From NCBI GenBank assembly GCA_022316685.1, contig JAKJHU010000360.1, positions 124,001-188,000 on the forward strand: DNA of 64,000 nt, written 5' to 3'. Every line of letters begins with the position of its first letter. Within the stretch, counting starts at the first letter, position 1. The position numbers and the translations under genes were made by a program. This document shows positions 43,285 through 53,900 of this stretch, one piece after another. The stretch is from Progne subis subis (taxonomy: Eukaryota; Chordata; Aves; Passeriformes; Hirundinidae). The notes below the pieces were generated by a model. It saw nothing but the letters and a program-made list of their open reading frames with translations, was not told where the DNA came from and made no database searches.

Positions 43285-44155
43285 CAGCTACATATGCTGA
43301 ATCTGTGATTAGGTTAAACGGTTGGTCTTTGAACTTCTCTAATGCCCTGACGACAGCTGCCATCTCAGCAATTTGTGGAGATCCTTCCACTACTCGGATG
43401 TCAGACTCCCACTTCTGTGTCCTAGTGTCTTTCCAAGTCATGACTGACTTATGAGAAGACTCTGAGCCGTCTGTAAAGACTGTCACAGCTTCGAGAGGAG
43501 TTCTACCTTGAATGAATTTGGGAACCAAATGAAGTTCTGCTTTAAATAATTTTGTGGCCAGGATATGGATGGAAATTTTTCCTGGATAGATATCTAGGGC
43601 GAACTGAAGGTTGTCATTATTTTGGAGCAGAAACTCTAGCTCCTCGGTAGTTGCCAATGGCATGTAGATGCATGCAAAGTCACACCCCACAAGAGAGCGG
43701 AAGCGAGCCCTGCCCTTACAGATGACTGCTGCCATGGTTCCTTGCGGTGTGGTTACTGTTTTAGTTGGTTGTGCTTGAAGGAAAACCTATTTGAGGATGA
43801 CCAACTGGTCTTTTAAGTCTGGGTCCCATTGAAAAATCAGTCCACTCCAATGTGGGACTCTACTTAACGCTGCAAGCAGAAACGGCAAAGATGGATCATA
43901 CCTGTGGGCCTGTCAGGCTGACAGAACCTCTTGGATGCAGGTAATTGCCTTTCTTGCCTCAGGGGTCAAGCTCCTAGGAGAACTGAGTTCGCAGCTCCCT
44001 CACAGAAGGTTAAAAAGTGGAGCGAGGTCTTCTGGGGAAATTCCAAGAAGGGGTCGAACCCAATTAATGGAACCACAGAGCTGTTGCAGTTCATGGAGCG
44101 TCTTGGGATTGTTTTTGATGACAATCAGCTGAAGCACGATTGTTTGTTCCTTGAC
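43285..44155 (-). pseudogene. Class II ERV pol fragment (RT thumb to RNase H)
   Basis: Minus-strand pol sequence. From 44155 downwards it reads the RT thumb (LQQLCGSINWVRPLLGISPE), the connection domain, then RNase H with FTDGS near 43480 and LITDSAYV near 43315. It is cut at both ends by LTRs of plus-strand elements, ERV-2 on the left and ERV-4 on the right. A stop and frame changes are present near 43.75-43.95 kb. It resembles the pol of ERV-1 and of the 54.9-61.9 kb provirus in type but is not a copy of either. Confidence 0.75.
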
Positions 44156-44546
44156 TGTAGCAGGATTTTTGGAGACAGACACAGAGAGGCCTTCCAGTGC
44201 TTGGAAAGTTCTGTTGTTTTAGCACTGCCAAGGACATTGAGCCTGAGAACCAGGACAAAGAGCCTGGGAACAAGCTGATGGCCTCTCAACAAAGTGTAAA
44301 CAGGTAACTGCAAAGGAATGCTTATGCAGGTAACACTAACCAATAGTATAGCTGCCTGGAGCTCGTGGACAGGAGGAGATAGCCAATGACATGTAGTAAA
44401 ATGCCGTGTGAACAGCTTATGCACTAGAATGATGTATTTATAAAAGAACCCTTTGTACCCTCAATAAAATGAACATTCACCACTACTTCTGTGAAGAAGA
44501 TGTTTGACTCTGGCTGTTCCCCATGTTTTTTTCAAAATCATCTTTA
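44156..44546 (+). repeat. 5' LTR of ERV-4
   Basis: About 391 bases. The 3' end is set by comparison with the 3' LTR (CAAAATCATCTTTA against CAAAAATCACCTTCA). The two copies differ by substitutions and small indels. Confidence 0.8.
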
Positions 44547-44548
44547 AT

Positions 44549-44566
44549 TGGCACTGAACATCAGAC
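44549..44566 (+). promoter_or_regulatory. Primer-binding-site candidate of ERV-4
   Basis: TGGCACTGAACATCAGAC begins two bases after the LTR, the expected place and start (TGG). I cannot name the tRNA with confidence. Confidence 0.45.
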
Positions 44567-44829
44567 CTTGGGATGATGACCTGGAGGAGAAATTAGCAGT
44601 GGGATGCTGAGTAGATAGATGCTGGATTGCTGACAGATGCAGCTGCACTGAGGTGAGACCCTCCAGAAAATAGAAGTCAGACGCTGATCTGCTGAGAGAT
44701 GCATCAGCATTGAGGTAGAAGCTCGCCGTCCTTGCAAAGAGTGCGAGGCTGAGCTGATAAGGGGAACAGGGGCAGTTTTCTTGAAAACAGGTGGAAGGCT
44801 CTGAGTACTCCCTTCCCTGCCCCATTGAT

Positions 44830-45918
44830 GAGGCAAGCATGGAGTGCGAATTTGCTGCCACATTGAAGTTGCTTATTATTATACTCTGAGAGAGGAAAAG
44901 CAGTAGCAGAAAAAGTACTGCAAAAGCTGATTAACTGGGCGCAGGGAAATGGACATTTAACAACTCCGCGGCACTGCAAAGTCGGGAAAGTGCCGTGGGG
45001 CCCCTGCCATGCCCTCCCGCCGCCTCCAGCGCCCCGGCACCCTCACTGGCCGATGCCCCGCTCGCTGCTCCCGGCCCACGCACTGCCCCCGTCCCTCCGT
45101 GGCAGCGGCTCCATGGTGCCCGCCACCCTCTCCACCCCGCAGCAACAAGGAGGATGAGGAGAAAGTGACCCCCGGGAGTTCACACCGCCCCTGCCGCCAC
45201 CGCCACTGCCACCATGGGCCGGGGTGGGGGCCACCACCGCTCCCAGTGCACTGCTCCCACAACACATGCACCGAGTGCCCCCCCTACCCGGCTGTGCCTG
45301 AAGAGACACCGGTCGACCAAGAGAGGGGAACCCGTGACCCCTGCTGTCGACCACCTTCTCCCGACAATATTCCACTGCTGGACGAATTAGAGGAGGACCC
45401 AGTGGTGGAGCAGAACCCATAGCAGAACCCACAGCAGAACCCACGATTGGTTTAAAAGAACTGACTGAGCAAATTCAGGCAGTGATGCAATGCCTGGATG
45501 AATGAGGGCAAGCAGCAACTAAGCTGGTACTGGAAAAAGCCCAAGAATTATCTACAAATAAATGCTAAAAATCAGGAGGAGCCAACATCATTCAGCTCCC
45601 AGTTAACTCCAATGCAACAACTTCTAGAACAAACTGCAGAAAGCAGTTCCCAGGCAACACTTTTGCCTGCCCCCCCTGTGACTCGATGGTCCCAAATTAT
45701 AGGTGATGCTATACTAGAAGGACAGTGGGAACCCGCAGGACACATGGCATGTCCTGTAGCATGTCCTGTCATGTTCAGAGATGGCAATCCTGTGTGTGAG
45801 CAGCATGAATAGAAAAATCTTGCAACAAGCAAAAAAAAAAACACAGTAAAAGAGCACAGTTTGAATCTGAAAAGTGCTCGAACAATGTTAGATTGGATTC
45901 ATACTGAAGATATCCATT
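44830..45918 (+). pseudogene. gag of ERV-4 (matrix to capsid)
   Basis: Degenerate plus-strand gag. A matrix-like segment (LINWAQGNGHLTTP) lies near 44.93 kb. A long Pro-rich and GC-rich stretch follows at 45.0-45.4 kb, with frame breaks. Capsid-type sequence follows at 45.6-45.9 kb (RWSQIIGDAILEGQW and, later, [15 protein letters not shown]). In the capsid part the frame carries one TAG at 45810 and an expanded A run at 45830-45841, but the frame is the same on both sides. It stops in mid-capsid, exactly where CEPT1 begins. Confidence 0.6.
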
Positions 45919-46908
45919 CTCCAGCCTGGACTGCCCTCAATCTGATCACCATCATCAAACTGTTAATAAATATATTTACAACTCTGTTATTAGTATGTTA
46001 CTGCTCAACATCTTCAAAGGCAGACGCCTTCCGGGCACATTCATTGCTTGTGCCTGTGGCATTCCAGTCCCTCAATGCTACAGATGGCAAACAAGCAAGA
46101 AGGACAAATAGCAGCACTCCGTTAGGAGAACTTTTTGATCATAGCTGTGATTCATTGTCCACAGTCTTTGTGGTTTTGGGAACTTGTATGGTTGTGCAGC
46201 TGGACAACAACCCTGACTGGATGTTCTTCTGTTGTTTTGCTGTGACATTCATGTTTTACTGCACACAGTGACAGACGTACATCTCAAGAACTCTGCACTT
46301 CGGCATGATTGATGTGACTAAGGTAACAAGTCTTCACAATAATCATGCATTTACTGGCAGTGATTGGAGAACCACCTTTTTAGCAATCTCTGATTCTAAG
46401 ACTGAACATTCAGGTAAAAATACCCCCAGCTCCTTGTACTGTGGCAGGAACCATATTCTCCTGTGCAAATTAGAGTTGGCAAAAATAGATCCACTTCAGC
46501 AGGAACAAGTGTCCTCTCACCTTTTCTCCATATTGGCTCCGTGATTGCCTCGGCTGCAATGATCTACAAGAAATCTGCTGTGCAGCTCTTTGAGAGGCAC
46601 CTCTGCCTCTACATCCTGACTTTTGGCTTTGGGTCTGCCAAGATCACAAATCAACTGGTGGTTGCCCACGTGACCAAGAGTGAAATGCATCTATATAACA
46701 CAGCATTCATAGGCCCAGCATTGCTGTTCCTTGACCAAGCATTTTAACAGCTTTATTGATAAGTATATTGTCCTCTGGATTGCCCTGATCCTGTCCCTGT
46801 CTGACCTGCTCCGATACTGTGCCAGCGTGTGCAGCCAGAATTGCTGCCCACCTGCACATCCACGTGTTCCGCATCAAGGGCTGCCCCATGCCCTCGAACC
46901 ATCACTAG
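45919..46908 (+). pseudogene. CEPT1 processed copy (choline/ethanolamine phosphotransferase), broken
   Basis: Vertebrate CEPT1 makes phosphatidylcholine and phosphatidylethanolamine from diacylglycerol and CDP-choline or CDP-ethanolamine in ER and nuclear membranes. This copy covers roughly residues 88-416 of the 416-residue enzyme without introns. Recognisable parts are [13 protein letters not shown], the CDP-alcohol phosphotransferase motif DG-x2-AR-x8-G-x3-D-x3-D near 46083-46151 with all key residues kept, [39 protein letters not shown] and a C-terminal SNHH followed by a stop at 46906. It is broken by a TGA for Trp at 46269, later stops and at least three frameshifts. The N-terminal ~87 residues are missing; instead gag runs in, in the same frame. 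The related gene CHPT1 is less likely because of the C-terminus. Confidence 0.85.
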
Positions 46909-47798
46909 GGATGGGAGCTGCCAGAGGGGAATGGAAAAAGAGTTAGGTTTCTACAGGAATGGATGAGGACTTGTAAGAGACAAATGTTAAAAGCAGATGA
47001 GAACAAAGTAATAATAATAATAGTAGTAGTAGTAATAATAATAATAATAATTAATAAATTGTAATAATCAATGTTGTATAATTTTTCTTCGTTATCAGTA
47101 ACACTTCTTAACTAGTCTCCTGCCAGAGAGAGTGAGTTCCAAGTTCACCCTAGTCAACTCTCCATGTAGTCAACTCTGTTGGTTCCAAGCCTGGAAAAGC
47201 ATGCAGGAAACAAATGTTCTGTCCTTGATTACTAATCTTACCTTGATTACTAATTTCTCTCTATATAGTGAATGGATCCCCACCAACTGGAGTTTCTAAT
47301 GTAGTATAATTACAGCTGCAATCTGACTTGCTTTTAATTTTAACATTTCATCATCTCTTAGTGAAATACTGTTTAGTGTCCACTTGGAATTTATTACTAA
47401 AGACTTAAGCTGGTGAAAACCCAAAGATACCTTACTAAGTTGTGTGGCTGCAGCAGCTGCCAAGTAAGATCCAAGCTGGGGTGGTTTTCACTCGTGCATT
47501 GCTGACAAAGCGGTTTCATGCTGAACAGGGTCACAGTAAGCCTTCTGCATGCAGTGAACACCACAAGCCCTCTGAAGATAAAAAGCCCGATGGTCAGTTC
47601 CGGAGAAGATAAGAAGAACACTTCTGGGCAGAGCAGCTGATCTCAAATTCGTCCCAGACTGACAGATCTCCAAGGGCCCTGGAATCTGTCACTCTGAAAC
47701 CTGCTGGTCAGCGATCAGGGCACCTCTGAGGTGAATTTGACAACAGCTGCACCCAAGCCTTTGAGCTTTGCATCTGGACCACAATGGGAACCGAGTAA
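46909..47798. other. Unassigned, possibly CEPT1 3' UTR then pol end
   Basis: No coding sequence recognised. The part directly after the CEPT1 stop may be its 3' untranslated region, with a (TAA/TAG)n run at 47010-47058. The last ~100 bases before 47799 could be integrase C-terminal sequence in another frame. No poly(A) tail or target-site duplication marks an independent retroposition. Confidence 0.35.
47010..47058 (+). repeat. (TAA)n/(TAG)n microsatellite
   Basis: About 14 trinucleotide units with an internal block of TAG. Confidence 0.9.
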
Positions 47799-48329
47799 AT
47801 GGACTCGGCCCGCAAGGAAGGAAAAGAAGGAAGAAGGATCATCAGGTCCTTGCTGAGACAGCTGGTGGTTGAGGCCGCTGGTGAACAACGCCCTCCTGAC
47901 CCAGACTGGGTTGTAGCGTGCATTATTGGTCACCAAGGCCCCTTGGGATCATTGGAACTTTCCCAGGGCTTGCATGAGTGGCAAGAAAAAGAGTGTCCTC
48001 AGTGTCAGAGAGTAATAGTTATAGAAGTGAGCTGCGGAGTTTGTGGTGCACAATTTGGGAGAGAGACACCAAAGCTTTGGTGTGAGGGTGGTTTGTGTGA
48101 CCATTGCTATAGTGGTACCCTTGGTGCCTTTTATCAAGCGGCACAGGTAGTGTTGGGAATACCTAACCCTGTTCCTGATGATTTTGGTGGAGTAGCAGAT
48201 TGGAGATTTGCGCAGACAGCATGGGCCATTAAGAGAGAGATGTGGCAGTTCCACATGGTAAGATGTTCTTGCGTGTTGTGTGCCTTTTGCTCATGGTGTC
48301 AACAAGTGTTGCAAGATCTTCTCAACTAG
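47799..48329 (+). CDS. Intact Cys-rich open frame overlapping env start
   Basis: 176 codons from an ATG in good context (GTAAATGG), without stop or frameshift although the neighbouring gag, CEPT1 and env are broken. The N-terminus is basic (SARKEGKEGRR). The centre has paired cysteines, ECPQC, then SCGVCGAQF, then C-x4-CDHC, a spacing that suggests a zinc-ribbon or RING-like fold. The C-terminus is again Cys-rich (CSCVLCAFCSWC). The last 67 bases overlap the env signal peptide at ATG 48263 in another frame. I do not recognise the protein. It could be an accessory protein of this retrovirus group, an env leader, or another captured host fragment. Confidence 0.45.
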   Translation: MDSARKEGKEGRRIIRSLLRQLVVEAAGEQRPPDPDWVVACIIGHQGPLGSLELSQGLHEWQEKECPQCQRVIVIEVSCGVCGAQFGRETPKLWCEGGLCDHCYSGTLGAFYQAAQVVLGIPNPVPDDFGGVADWRFAQTAWAIKREMWQFHMVRCSCVLCAFCSWCQQVLQDLLN

Positions 48330-49330
48330 CTCATTCATTTTCTATGAGAACTAATGTATGGGTGACATTTGCCAATGTGACTGGACAGGATTCTATTTGC
48401 CTTAGCCTGGCCAATCCCCCAAGACCCATTCAGAACTTGTTTGATAGGAACACCCCTTTGGAGCCCTCACAGTTTTAAAGGTTATGTGAAAAATGAGACA
48501 ATGCTGAATTTTACTGTGGCAAACAGCATGGTGTGAATGTCAGGTTTCAGCCGCCCAGGCTGATGGAGGCTGGCAGTGTAAAATTATAGAGCAACTTGAT
48601 GATAGGCTTACTTCACCACCAGAAGAATTAGACCTCCTTGGATGTATGAATGCCAGCTCTACAAATAGAAGTGAGGGAGGTTGGGTGTCCTTTGAGCCCC
48701 CCAGAGAGCAGTGTCTAAATATACATAGCCAGAAATGGGCTGCAATAAATTCAGCTTGACTATCTAGTGGCAGTGTACACCAACAACTTTATTCCAAATG
48801 TAATTTGACCGGCAAACCAGCACAACGCCTTCCACCAGGAACATTTTTAATATGTGGGGACCGTGCTTGGAATGGAGTCCCAGCCAGCCCACATGGGGGC
48901 CCATGGTATTTAGGGAAGCTTGCCCTGTTTCACCCTAACATAACCGCATTGATGACTTTAACAAAAGTCACTCAGAGAAAATGTGCCATACATGAGTTGG
49001 GACTGTACGGACATTGGAAATCCTATACTCTGGTCCCAGGCTAGGACAGTGTTAACATCCATGTTTATACCAGGAGCAACAGCCACCAGAGCAATGACCA
49101 CATTAAAGCAGATAGCATGCTGGGCAAAATCAGAATTGAATGTGACTAGCCAAATTTTAGATGAGCTATCAGCAGATGTTACCAATGTTAATCATGCTGT
49201 TTTGCAAAACCGTGCTGCGATTGACCTTTGCTTTTAGTACATAACCATGGGTGTGAAGAGCTTGAAGGAATGTGTTGAATGAACCTGTCTGACCATTCTG
49301 CATCTATTCACAAAAAAAATTGCAATTAAT
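48263..49330 (+). pseudogene. env of ERV-4
   Basis: Envelope region. The signal peptide starts at ATG 48263 (hydrophobic VVCLLLMVST), followed by surface-subunit sequence with N-glycosylation sites (NVT) to a stop near 48478. Frameshifts follow. A segment LPPGTFLICGDRAWNG lies at 48.84-48.88 kb, matching the FFICGD part of ERV-1 env. The transmembrane subunit then follows, with a FIPGATATRAM fusion-peptide-like start near 49.06 kb and a LQNRAAID heptad region near 49.2 kb. After a stop at 49236 the sequence corresponding to CX6CC is degenerate. It cannot encode a complete envelope. Confidence 0.7.
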
Positions 49331-49536
49331 GAAGAACAAATTACATGATTTGAAAGAAAGTGATAATGTATTTAGAGATTAGATAAGTAGCCTTCAGATA
49401 ACAAGATAGCTGAAGTATGTTATTAAACAATTGTTTGTTATATTATTACTTATATTGAGGGTTTATTAGTACTAAGTTGTGTAATGTCTTAAGAATATGT
49501 TGCGTGAGACAATATCTAATGCTCAGCTTGTGCAAA

Positions 49537-49551
49537 AGAAAAAGGGGGAAT
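49537..49551 (+). promoter_or_regulatory. Polypurine tract of ERV-4
   Basis: AAGAAAAAGGGGGAA, ending at the base before the 3' LTR region (LTR TGTAGCAGG at 49552). Confidence 0.75.
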
Positions 49552-49919
49552 TGTAGCAGGATTTTTGGAGATAGACACAGAGAAGCCTTACAGTGCTGGG
49601 AAAGTTCTGTTTGTTTTAGCACTGTCAAGGACGATGGATGGAGAACCAGGACAGTGAGCCTGAGAACCAGCTTTTTCCCTCAACAAAGTGTAAAGAGGTA
49701 ACTGCAAAGGAATGCTTATGCAGATAACACTAGCCAATAGAGAGTAGCAAAATGCTGTGAACAGCTTGTGCACAAGAATGATATATGTATAAAAGAACCC
49801 TGTGTACCCTCAATAAACGGAGCATTCACCACCTCTTCTGTGAAGAAGATGTTTGACTCTGGCTGTTCCCCGTGGTTTTGTTTTCATTTTGTTTTTCTTC
49901 CTTTCAAAAATCACCTTCA
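49552..49919 (+). repeat. 3' LTR of ERV-4
   Basis: Pairs with 44156-44546, with a block of about 25 bases missing in the part 'ctggagctcgtggac'. TATAAAAGAACCC and CAATAAAC are conserved. Confidence 0.8.
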
Positions 49920-50806
49920 TTTTTCTTATTTATTTGTTTCTTCATTATTATACGACATTTTATTATATTTTTATTATATTGCTAATGATAATAATGATAA
50001 TGATGATGATAATAATGATAATAATAATAGTAGTAATAATAATAATAATAATATAATGTTATATGAGCCTCAAAGGCAGGGAAATACTTTTTAAATTAAA
50101 AGATCAGATATTATTTATTAATTTATTCAATTATTTAATATTATACTTCTTCATTTTTATTATAATATAGGTATTGTTAAAATATTTATCTTTATTAATT
50201 TTACTTTATTGTTTTATTTTTTATTTGTATATTATATTATATTTTATCATAGCATATAATAGTATATAATATCATATTAATTATAATGCTTATATTAATT
50301 ATAATACACTAATAATTAATAATTCATTATTATTATTATTAATTATAACAATAATATTACTATTATTATTACGATTATAACCTCAATAGGAGGGTTAATT
50401 TTTTCAAATTAAAAGGTCAAATATAATTTCATTATTAATTAATTTATCATTATTTTTAAGTATTTTTACCAAGTTATATTTATTGATACTATGTTTCTAT
50501 TTATTAATTTAATTTATTTTTTTCTTATTTATAGGAATCTTAATTTTTATATTACATTAATAATTGTATTTCTAATATATTCATTATGATAATATAATAT
50601 TGTTGTAGGAGCCTCAAAGGCAGGGAAATATTTTTCAAACTAAAAGATCAAATATTATTTCTTTAATAATTTATTTCCCATTATTATTAATTTTTCATAT
50701 TAAATTATATTTATTGATACTGTATTTCTATTTATTCATTTAATTTTATTGTTTTCTTCTTATTGAGAGGTGTCTTTATGTTTATACTGCAGTAATTATG
50801 TAGAGA
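49920..50806 (+). repeat. AT-rich region with three ~220-270-base repeat units
   Basis: After a (TAA/TGA)n run at 49985-50052, three related units start near 50066, 50382 and 50610. Each begins with a form of GAGCCTCAAAGGCAGGGAAATA, then A-rich 'ttaaaagatcaaatatta', and ends with 'tatttattgatactatgttt' and T-rich sequence. Units 1 and 3 are closest. No coding potential. Confidence 0.75.
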
Positions 50807-50921
50807 CCCATCCCATCCCATCCCATCCCATCCCATCCCATCCCATCCCATCCCATCCCATCCCATCCCATCCCATCCCATCCCATCCCATCCCATCCAT
50901 CCCGTCCCATCCCATCCCATC
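50807..50921 (+). repeat. (CCCAT)n microsatellite
   Basis: About 22 pentamer units, nearly perfect, with one CCAT and one CCCGT interruption near the right end. It opens long repetitive frames on both strands that should not be read as proteins. Confidence 0.95.
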
Positions 50922-53900
50922 TGGGCAGGAAGTCCCCTCCAACCAGCCCTTGCACACTTCCAGCCATTCCAGGGCAGCCGCAGCTTTTCCTCCCACTCTG
51001 TGCCAGGGCCCCACCGCCCTCCCAGGGAACAAGTCCATCCCCACATCCCAGCTCACCCTGGCCCCAAGCAGCGTCCAGCCATTGCCTGTGTCCTGGCGCT
51101 GCAGGCCCTTGGCAAGAGTCTCTCCCAGCCAGCAATTCCTGCTCTTCCCTGCTCTGGGGCAGCAGCTGCAAGTTGATTTGCTCCCTGGGCTCTGGCCCAG
51201 CCCCAAGCCAGGGCCGGGACCTTTCCCCAGAGCTCTGTGGCCACTGCAATGGTCACAGCTGCGAGGCTGCCACAGCTCCAGGAGCCTTTGGACACCGCTC
51301 CCGGGAATGCCCAGGCTGCCACTGTTGGGCTGTTGTGCAGGGCCAGGGCCTGACTCCATGATCCCGCTGCCTCCCTCCCAGCTCAGCCCCTTCTGCAGTT
51401 CTCACCCTTGGGCTCAGCCTTTGTGTCTCCTCCAGGCGCTGGCAGAGCTCTTGGGGCCGGGGCAGGAGCGGCACAGCCCCAGCGTTCCCCTCTCTGTGAC
51501 ACCACGGTGGGGACAGCTCCAACGTTCCCTGCCTGGAGACGCTCCAAGGGAAGCGTCCGAGCCACAGCCAGACAGCAAAACTGAGCGGGCACTGAGCACC
51601 CCCGGCCTGGGCTGATGTGCATTGCTGTGCACACAGCTCGGGGAAGGTCCCCTGGCCACCTCCAGTGCCACAGGCAAGTGTCACATAGAGTTACAGAGCT
51701 CTGCCCAGAGCTGCAAGGCGGAGTTAATTAAAAAAAAGGGGGAAAAAAAAAAAAAGAAAACAAACAAACAAACAAACAAAAAACCCCAAAAAACCAAAAA
51801 AAAACCCCTGCCCAAACCCCAAAAAACCTGCAAAAACACCTCCAAGGCAAAACAGAAAAATCCCTACCCCCTATTAAAAAGCACAGAAAACTCCCCAAAA
51901 AACAAATAAAAACACAACCCACCAAAACAAAGAACTAGACCCACACAAAAAAACACGCAAAAAAGAAAGACAAAAAAAAAATCAAGAAAAAGAACTTCCC
52001 CCAAGCAGAGCTGTTCCATCCCTCAGTTCTCACACCAGCAGGTACGAAAGACCTGTGGCTGCAAAAAACGAGGATTCATTGGGCACATTTGCAGTAAAAG
52101 CAGGTTTAGGACAGGATTTCAGCAGAACTGTTCTTAGTTGAGTGAAAAGGCTGCTTTGGCAGTTGCAGGGCCATCGGAAATGCAGACCCTCAGCCCACAG
52201 GGGAGAAAAGGGCTCTGAATTCTCCTCCCCCCACACATAAACCCTATTCCCAGGCTGCTCCACACACAGGATCCTTCTGGAGGACTGCAGAAAACTGAGA
52301 GGCAGCTCTGCCTTCTCCATGTTCTGTGTCCTAAAGCTGCTTGCAAGAAGAAATTTAGGCTCAGCTCTGGTGGCACAATCCCTCCTGGCCCAGGGCATAG
52401 CACCAGGAAGGTCTTTGCGTGCCAAGGCTTTGCTGCAGCCAAGGAAAGCTCCTGGCTCAGGGTCACCTTTCCTGCTCAGCCAGAGCCCCAAGTGCCCCAG
52501 CAGCAGCAGAGAATGGCAGCATTGGCACGGGCTGGCACAGGAGGGGGAGATTTCCCCTTCGAGAGAGGCTCATATTCCTGTTGTTGCATTCAGGCAGCTC
52601 CAGATGCCTCAGCTTTGGTTGCACAGCAGCTGGAAACGCAAGTGCAGGAGCTCTGTTCATGCCCAGCCACAGCAGGTGACAGCAAGGACAGGGTCCTGGC
52701 AGTGTGACATTTGCAGAGAGAGCCTTCAGCAAACACTGGGGCTGGAGCTCTGTGCAAAAATACCCCGGCAGTCTCTGCAGAGAGGCAAAAGGAGCAAAGT
52801 TTCAGTTCTGGCCTGGCTAGGGAGCACTAAAATGGTTCCTTTTCATGGCAAGGTTCCATTGCCGGGTGTTCTCCGAGCCCCAGGGGAGAGCCCAGGGGGC
52901 CAAGGAACTGAGAGCAGGGACTGTGCAGGGGCGGGCACAGCGAGAGAGCCCGGGCTGAAGGTCAGCCCCGGGCGGGCACGGACTGGGAGGGGGAAGAGCC
53001 CGGGGGGTCCCGCAGAGCCTCCCTGCTCCAAAGCCCCGCCTGCGCCAGCGGGGCAGCTGCCGGGAGCCGTGTGCCAGGGCCGGGCCGCAGGTGGGTGTTC
53101 CAAGTGCCTCCAGGGGAGCAGCTTTTTGTCCTGATCCGGGGGCATTCCCACGGGTTGTGGTCCCTGGGAAGGTGCAGGAGGACAGGGTGGAAGTGGTTGG
53201 GTTATGGCTTTGTGTTTTGGAATTTTTTTTTTTTTTTTTTTGTGGGGGGGTGTGATGGCTGGTTGAGATTTTAGTGTTTTTTGGGGAGGATAGGGGGAAT
53301 GTTTTATCTGTGCCATGCCCCCATGTGTTTGAAGCCCCGCGGGTGCAGGGAGCGCTGGCACAGCCCCGGCACGGGCGGGGCGGCCCCGGGCGGGCTGTGG
53401 GAGCCGGGAGCCACCGCCTTGGGCTGGGAGCCCCCTGGGCAGAGCTCTGTGCTCGGGGCCGAGGCCCGGGCGGCCCGGGGAGCGCTCGGCGGCCCGTGGG
53501 CCCCCAGCGCAGGCGGCTCCGTGTGGCCGGGCTCCGAGGGGAGCGGCCCGGGCCGGCCGTGGCCGTGCGGGGCCTGGCGGGGCTCGGGGGGCCGGGCCAG
53601 GCCGGGCAAAGGCTGAGGGAGAGCGGGGGAAGCGTTGGCATAGAGGCCCCGGGCTCCCCGTGCCCCCCTGGCCACGCAGCCGGGCTCGGGGGCCGCCTCG
53701 CTCAGAGCCAGCCCCGGCTGCGGGGGTCCCCGGGGGCCCTGGGGAGGGGGCGGCGGGGGCTGACGGAGCTCTGTGCCGGGCTGGGTGCGGCTGCCCAGGG
53801 AGCACAGGATGCACAGTGGGGCGGTCACTGCCCCAAAGTGCTGCCAAGGCCCTGGCACCCCAAAAACCCCACCTGTGAGAGGGACCAGAGCAGGTAAAGG

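Larger units (their letters stand above)
44156..49919 (+). mobile_element. Class II ERV with captured CEPT1 cDNA (ERV-4)
   Basis: Two LTRs (44156-44546, 49552-49919) start TGTAGCAGGATTTTTGGAG and share a TATAAAAGAACCC box and a CAATAAA poly(A) signal. Inside, in order, are a primer-site-like TGGCACTGAACATCAGAC, gag matrix and capsid sequence, an intronless CEPT1 segment, about 0.9 kb of unassigned sequence, a cysteine-rich frame, env and a purine tract. Protease, RT and nearly all of integrase are missing. This order, with host cDNA in place of pol, is that of a defective transducing retrovirus. No target-site duplication is seen. Confidence 0.75.

Noticed and set aside
44945..45440. GC-rich Pro and Cys-rich frames near 45.0-45.4 kb as a separate gene or CEPT1 5' region
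   Set aside because: They sit between matrix-like and capsid-like gag sequence and fit the Pro-rich part of gag. No similarity to the CEPT1 N-terminus is seen.
50770..51615. 281-codon frame with HPIPS repeats, and its antisense with GWDGM repeats
   Set aside because: Both come from the (CCCAT)n microsatellite, which is open in every frame because five bases is not a multiple of three and no stop occurs.
52319..53134. 271-codon plus-strand frame upstream of the CpG island
   Set aside because: It overlaps equally long minus-strand frames, has no domain and crosses a sharp composition change.
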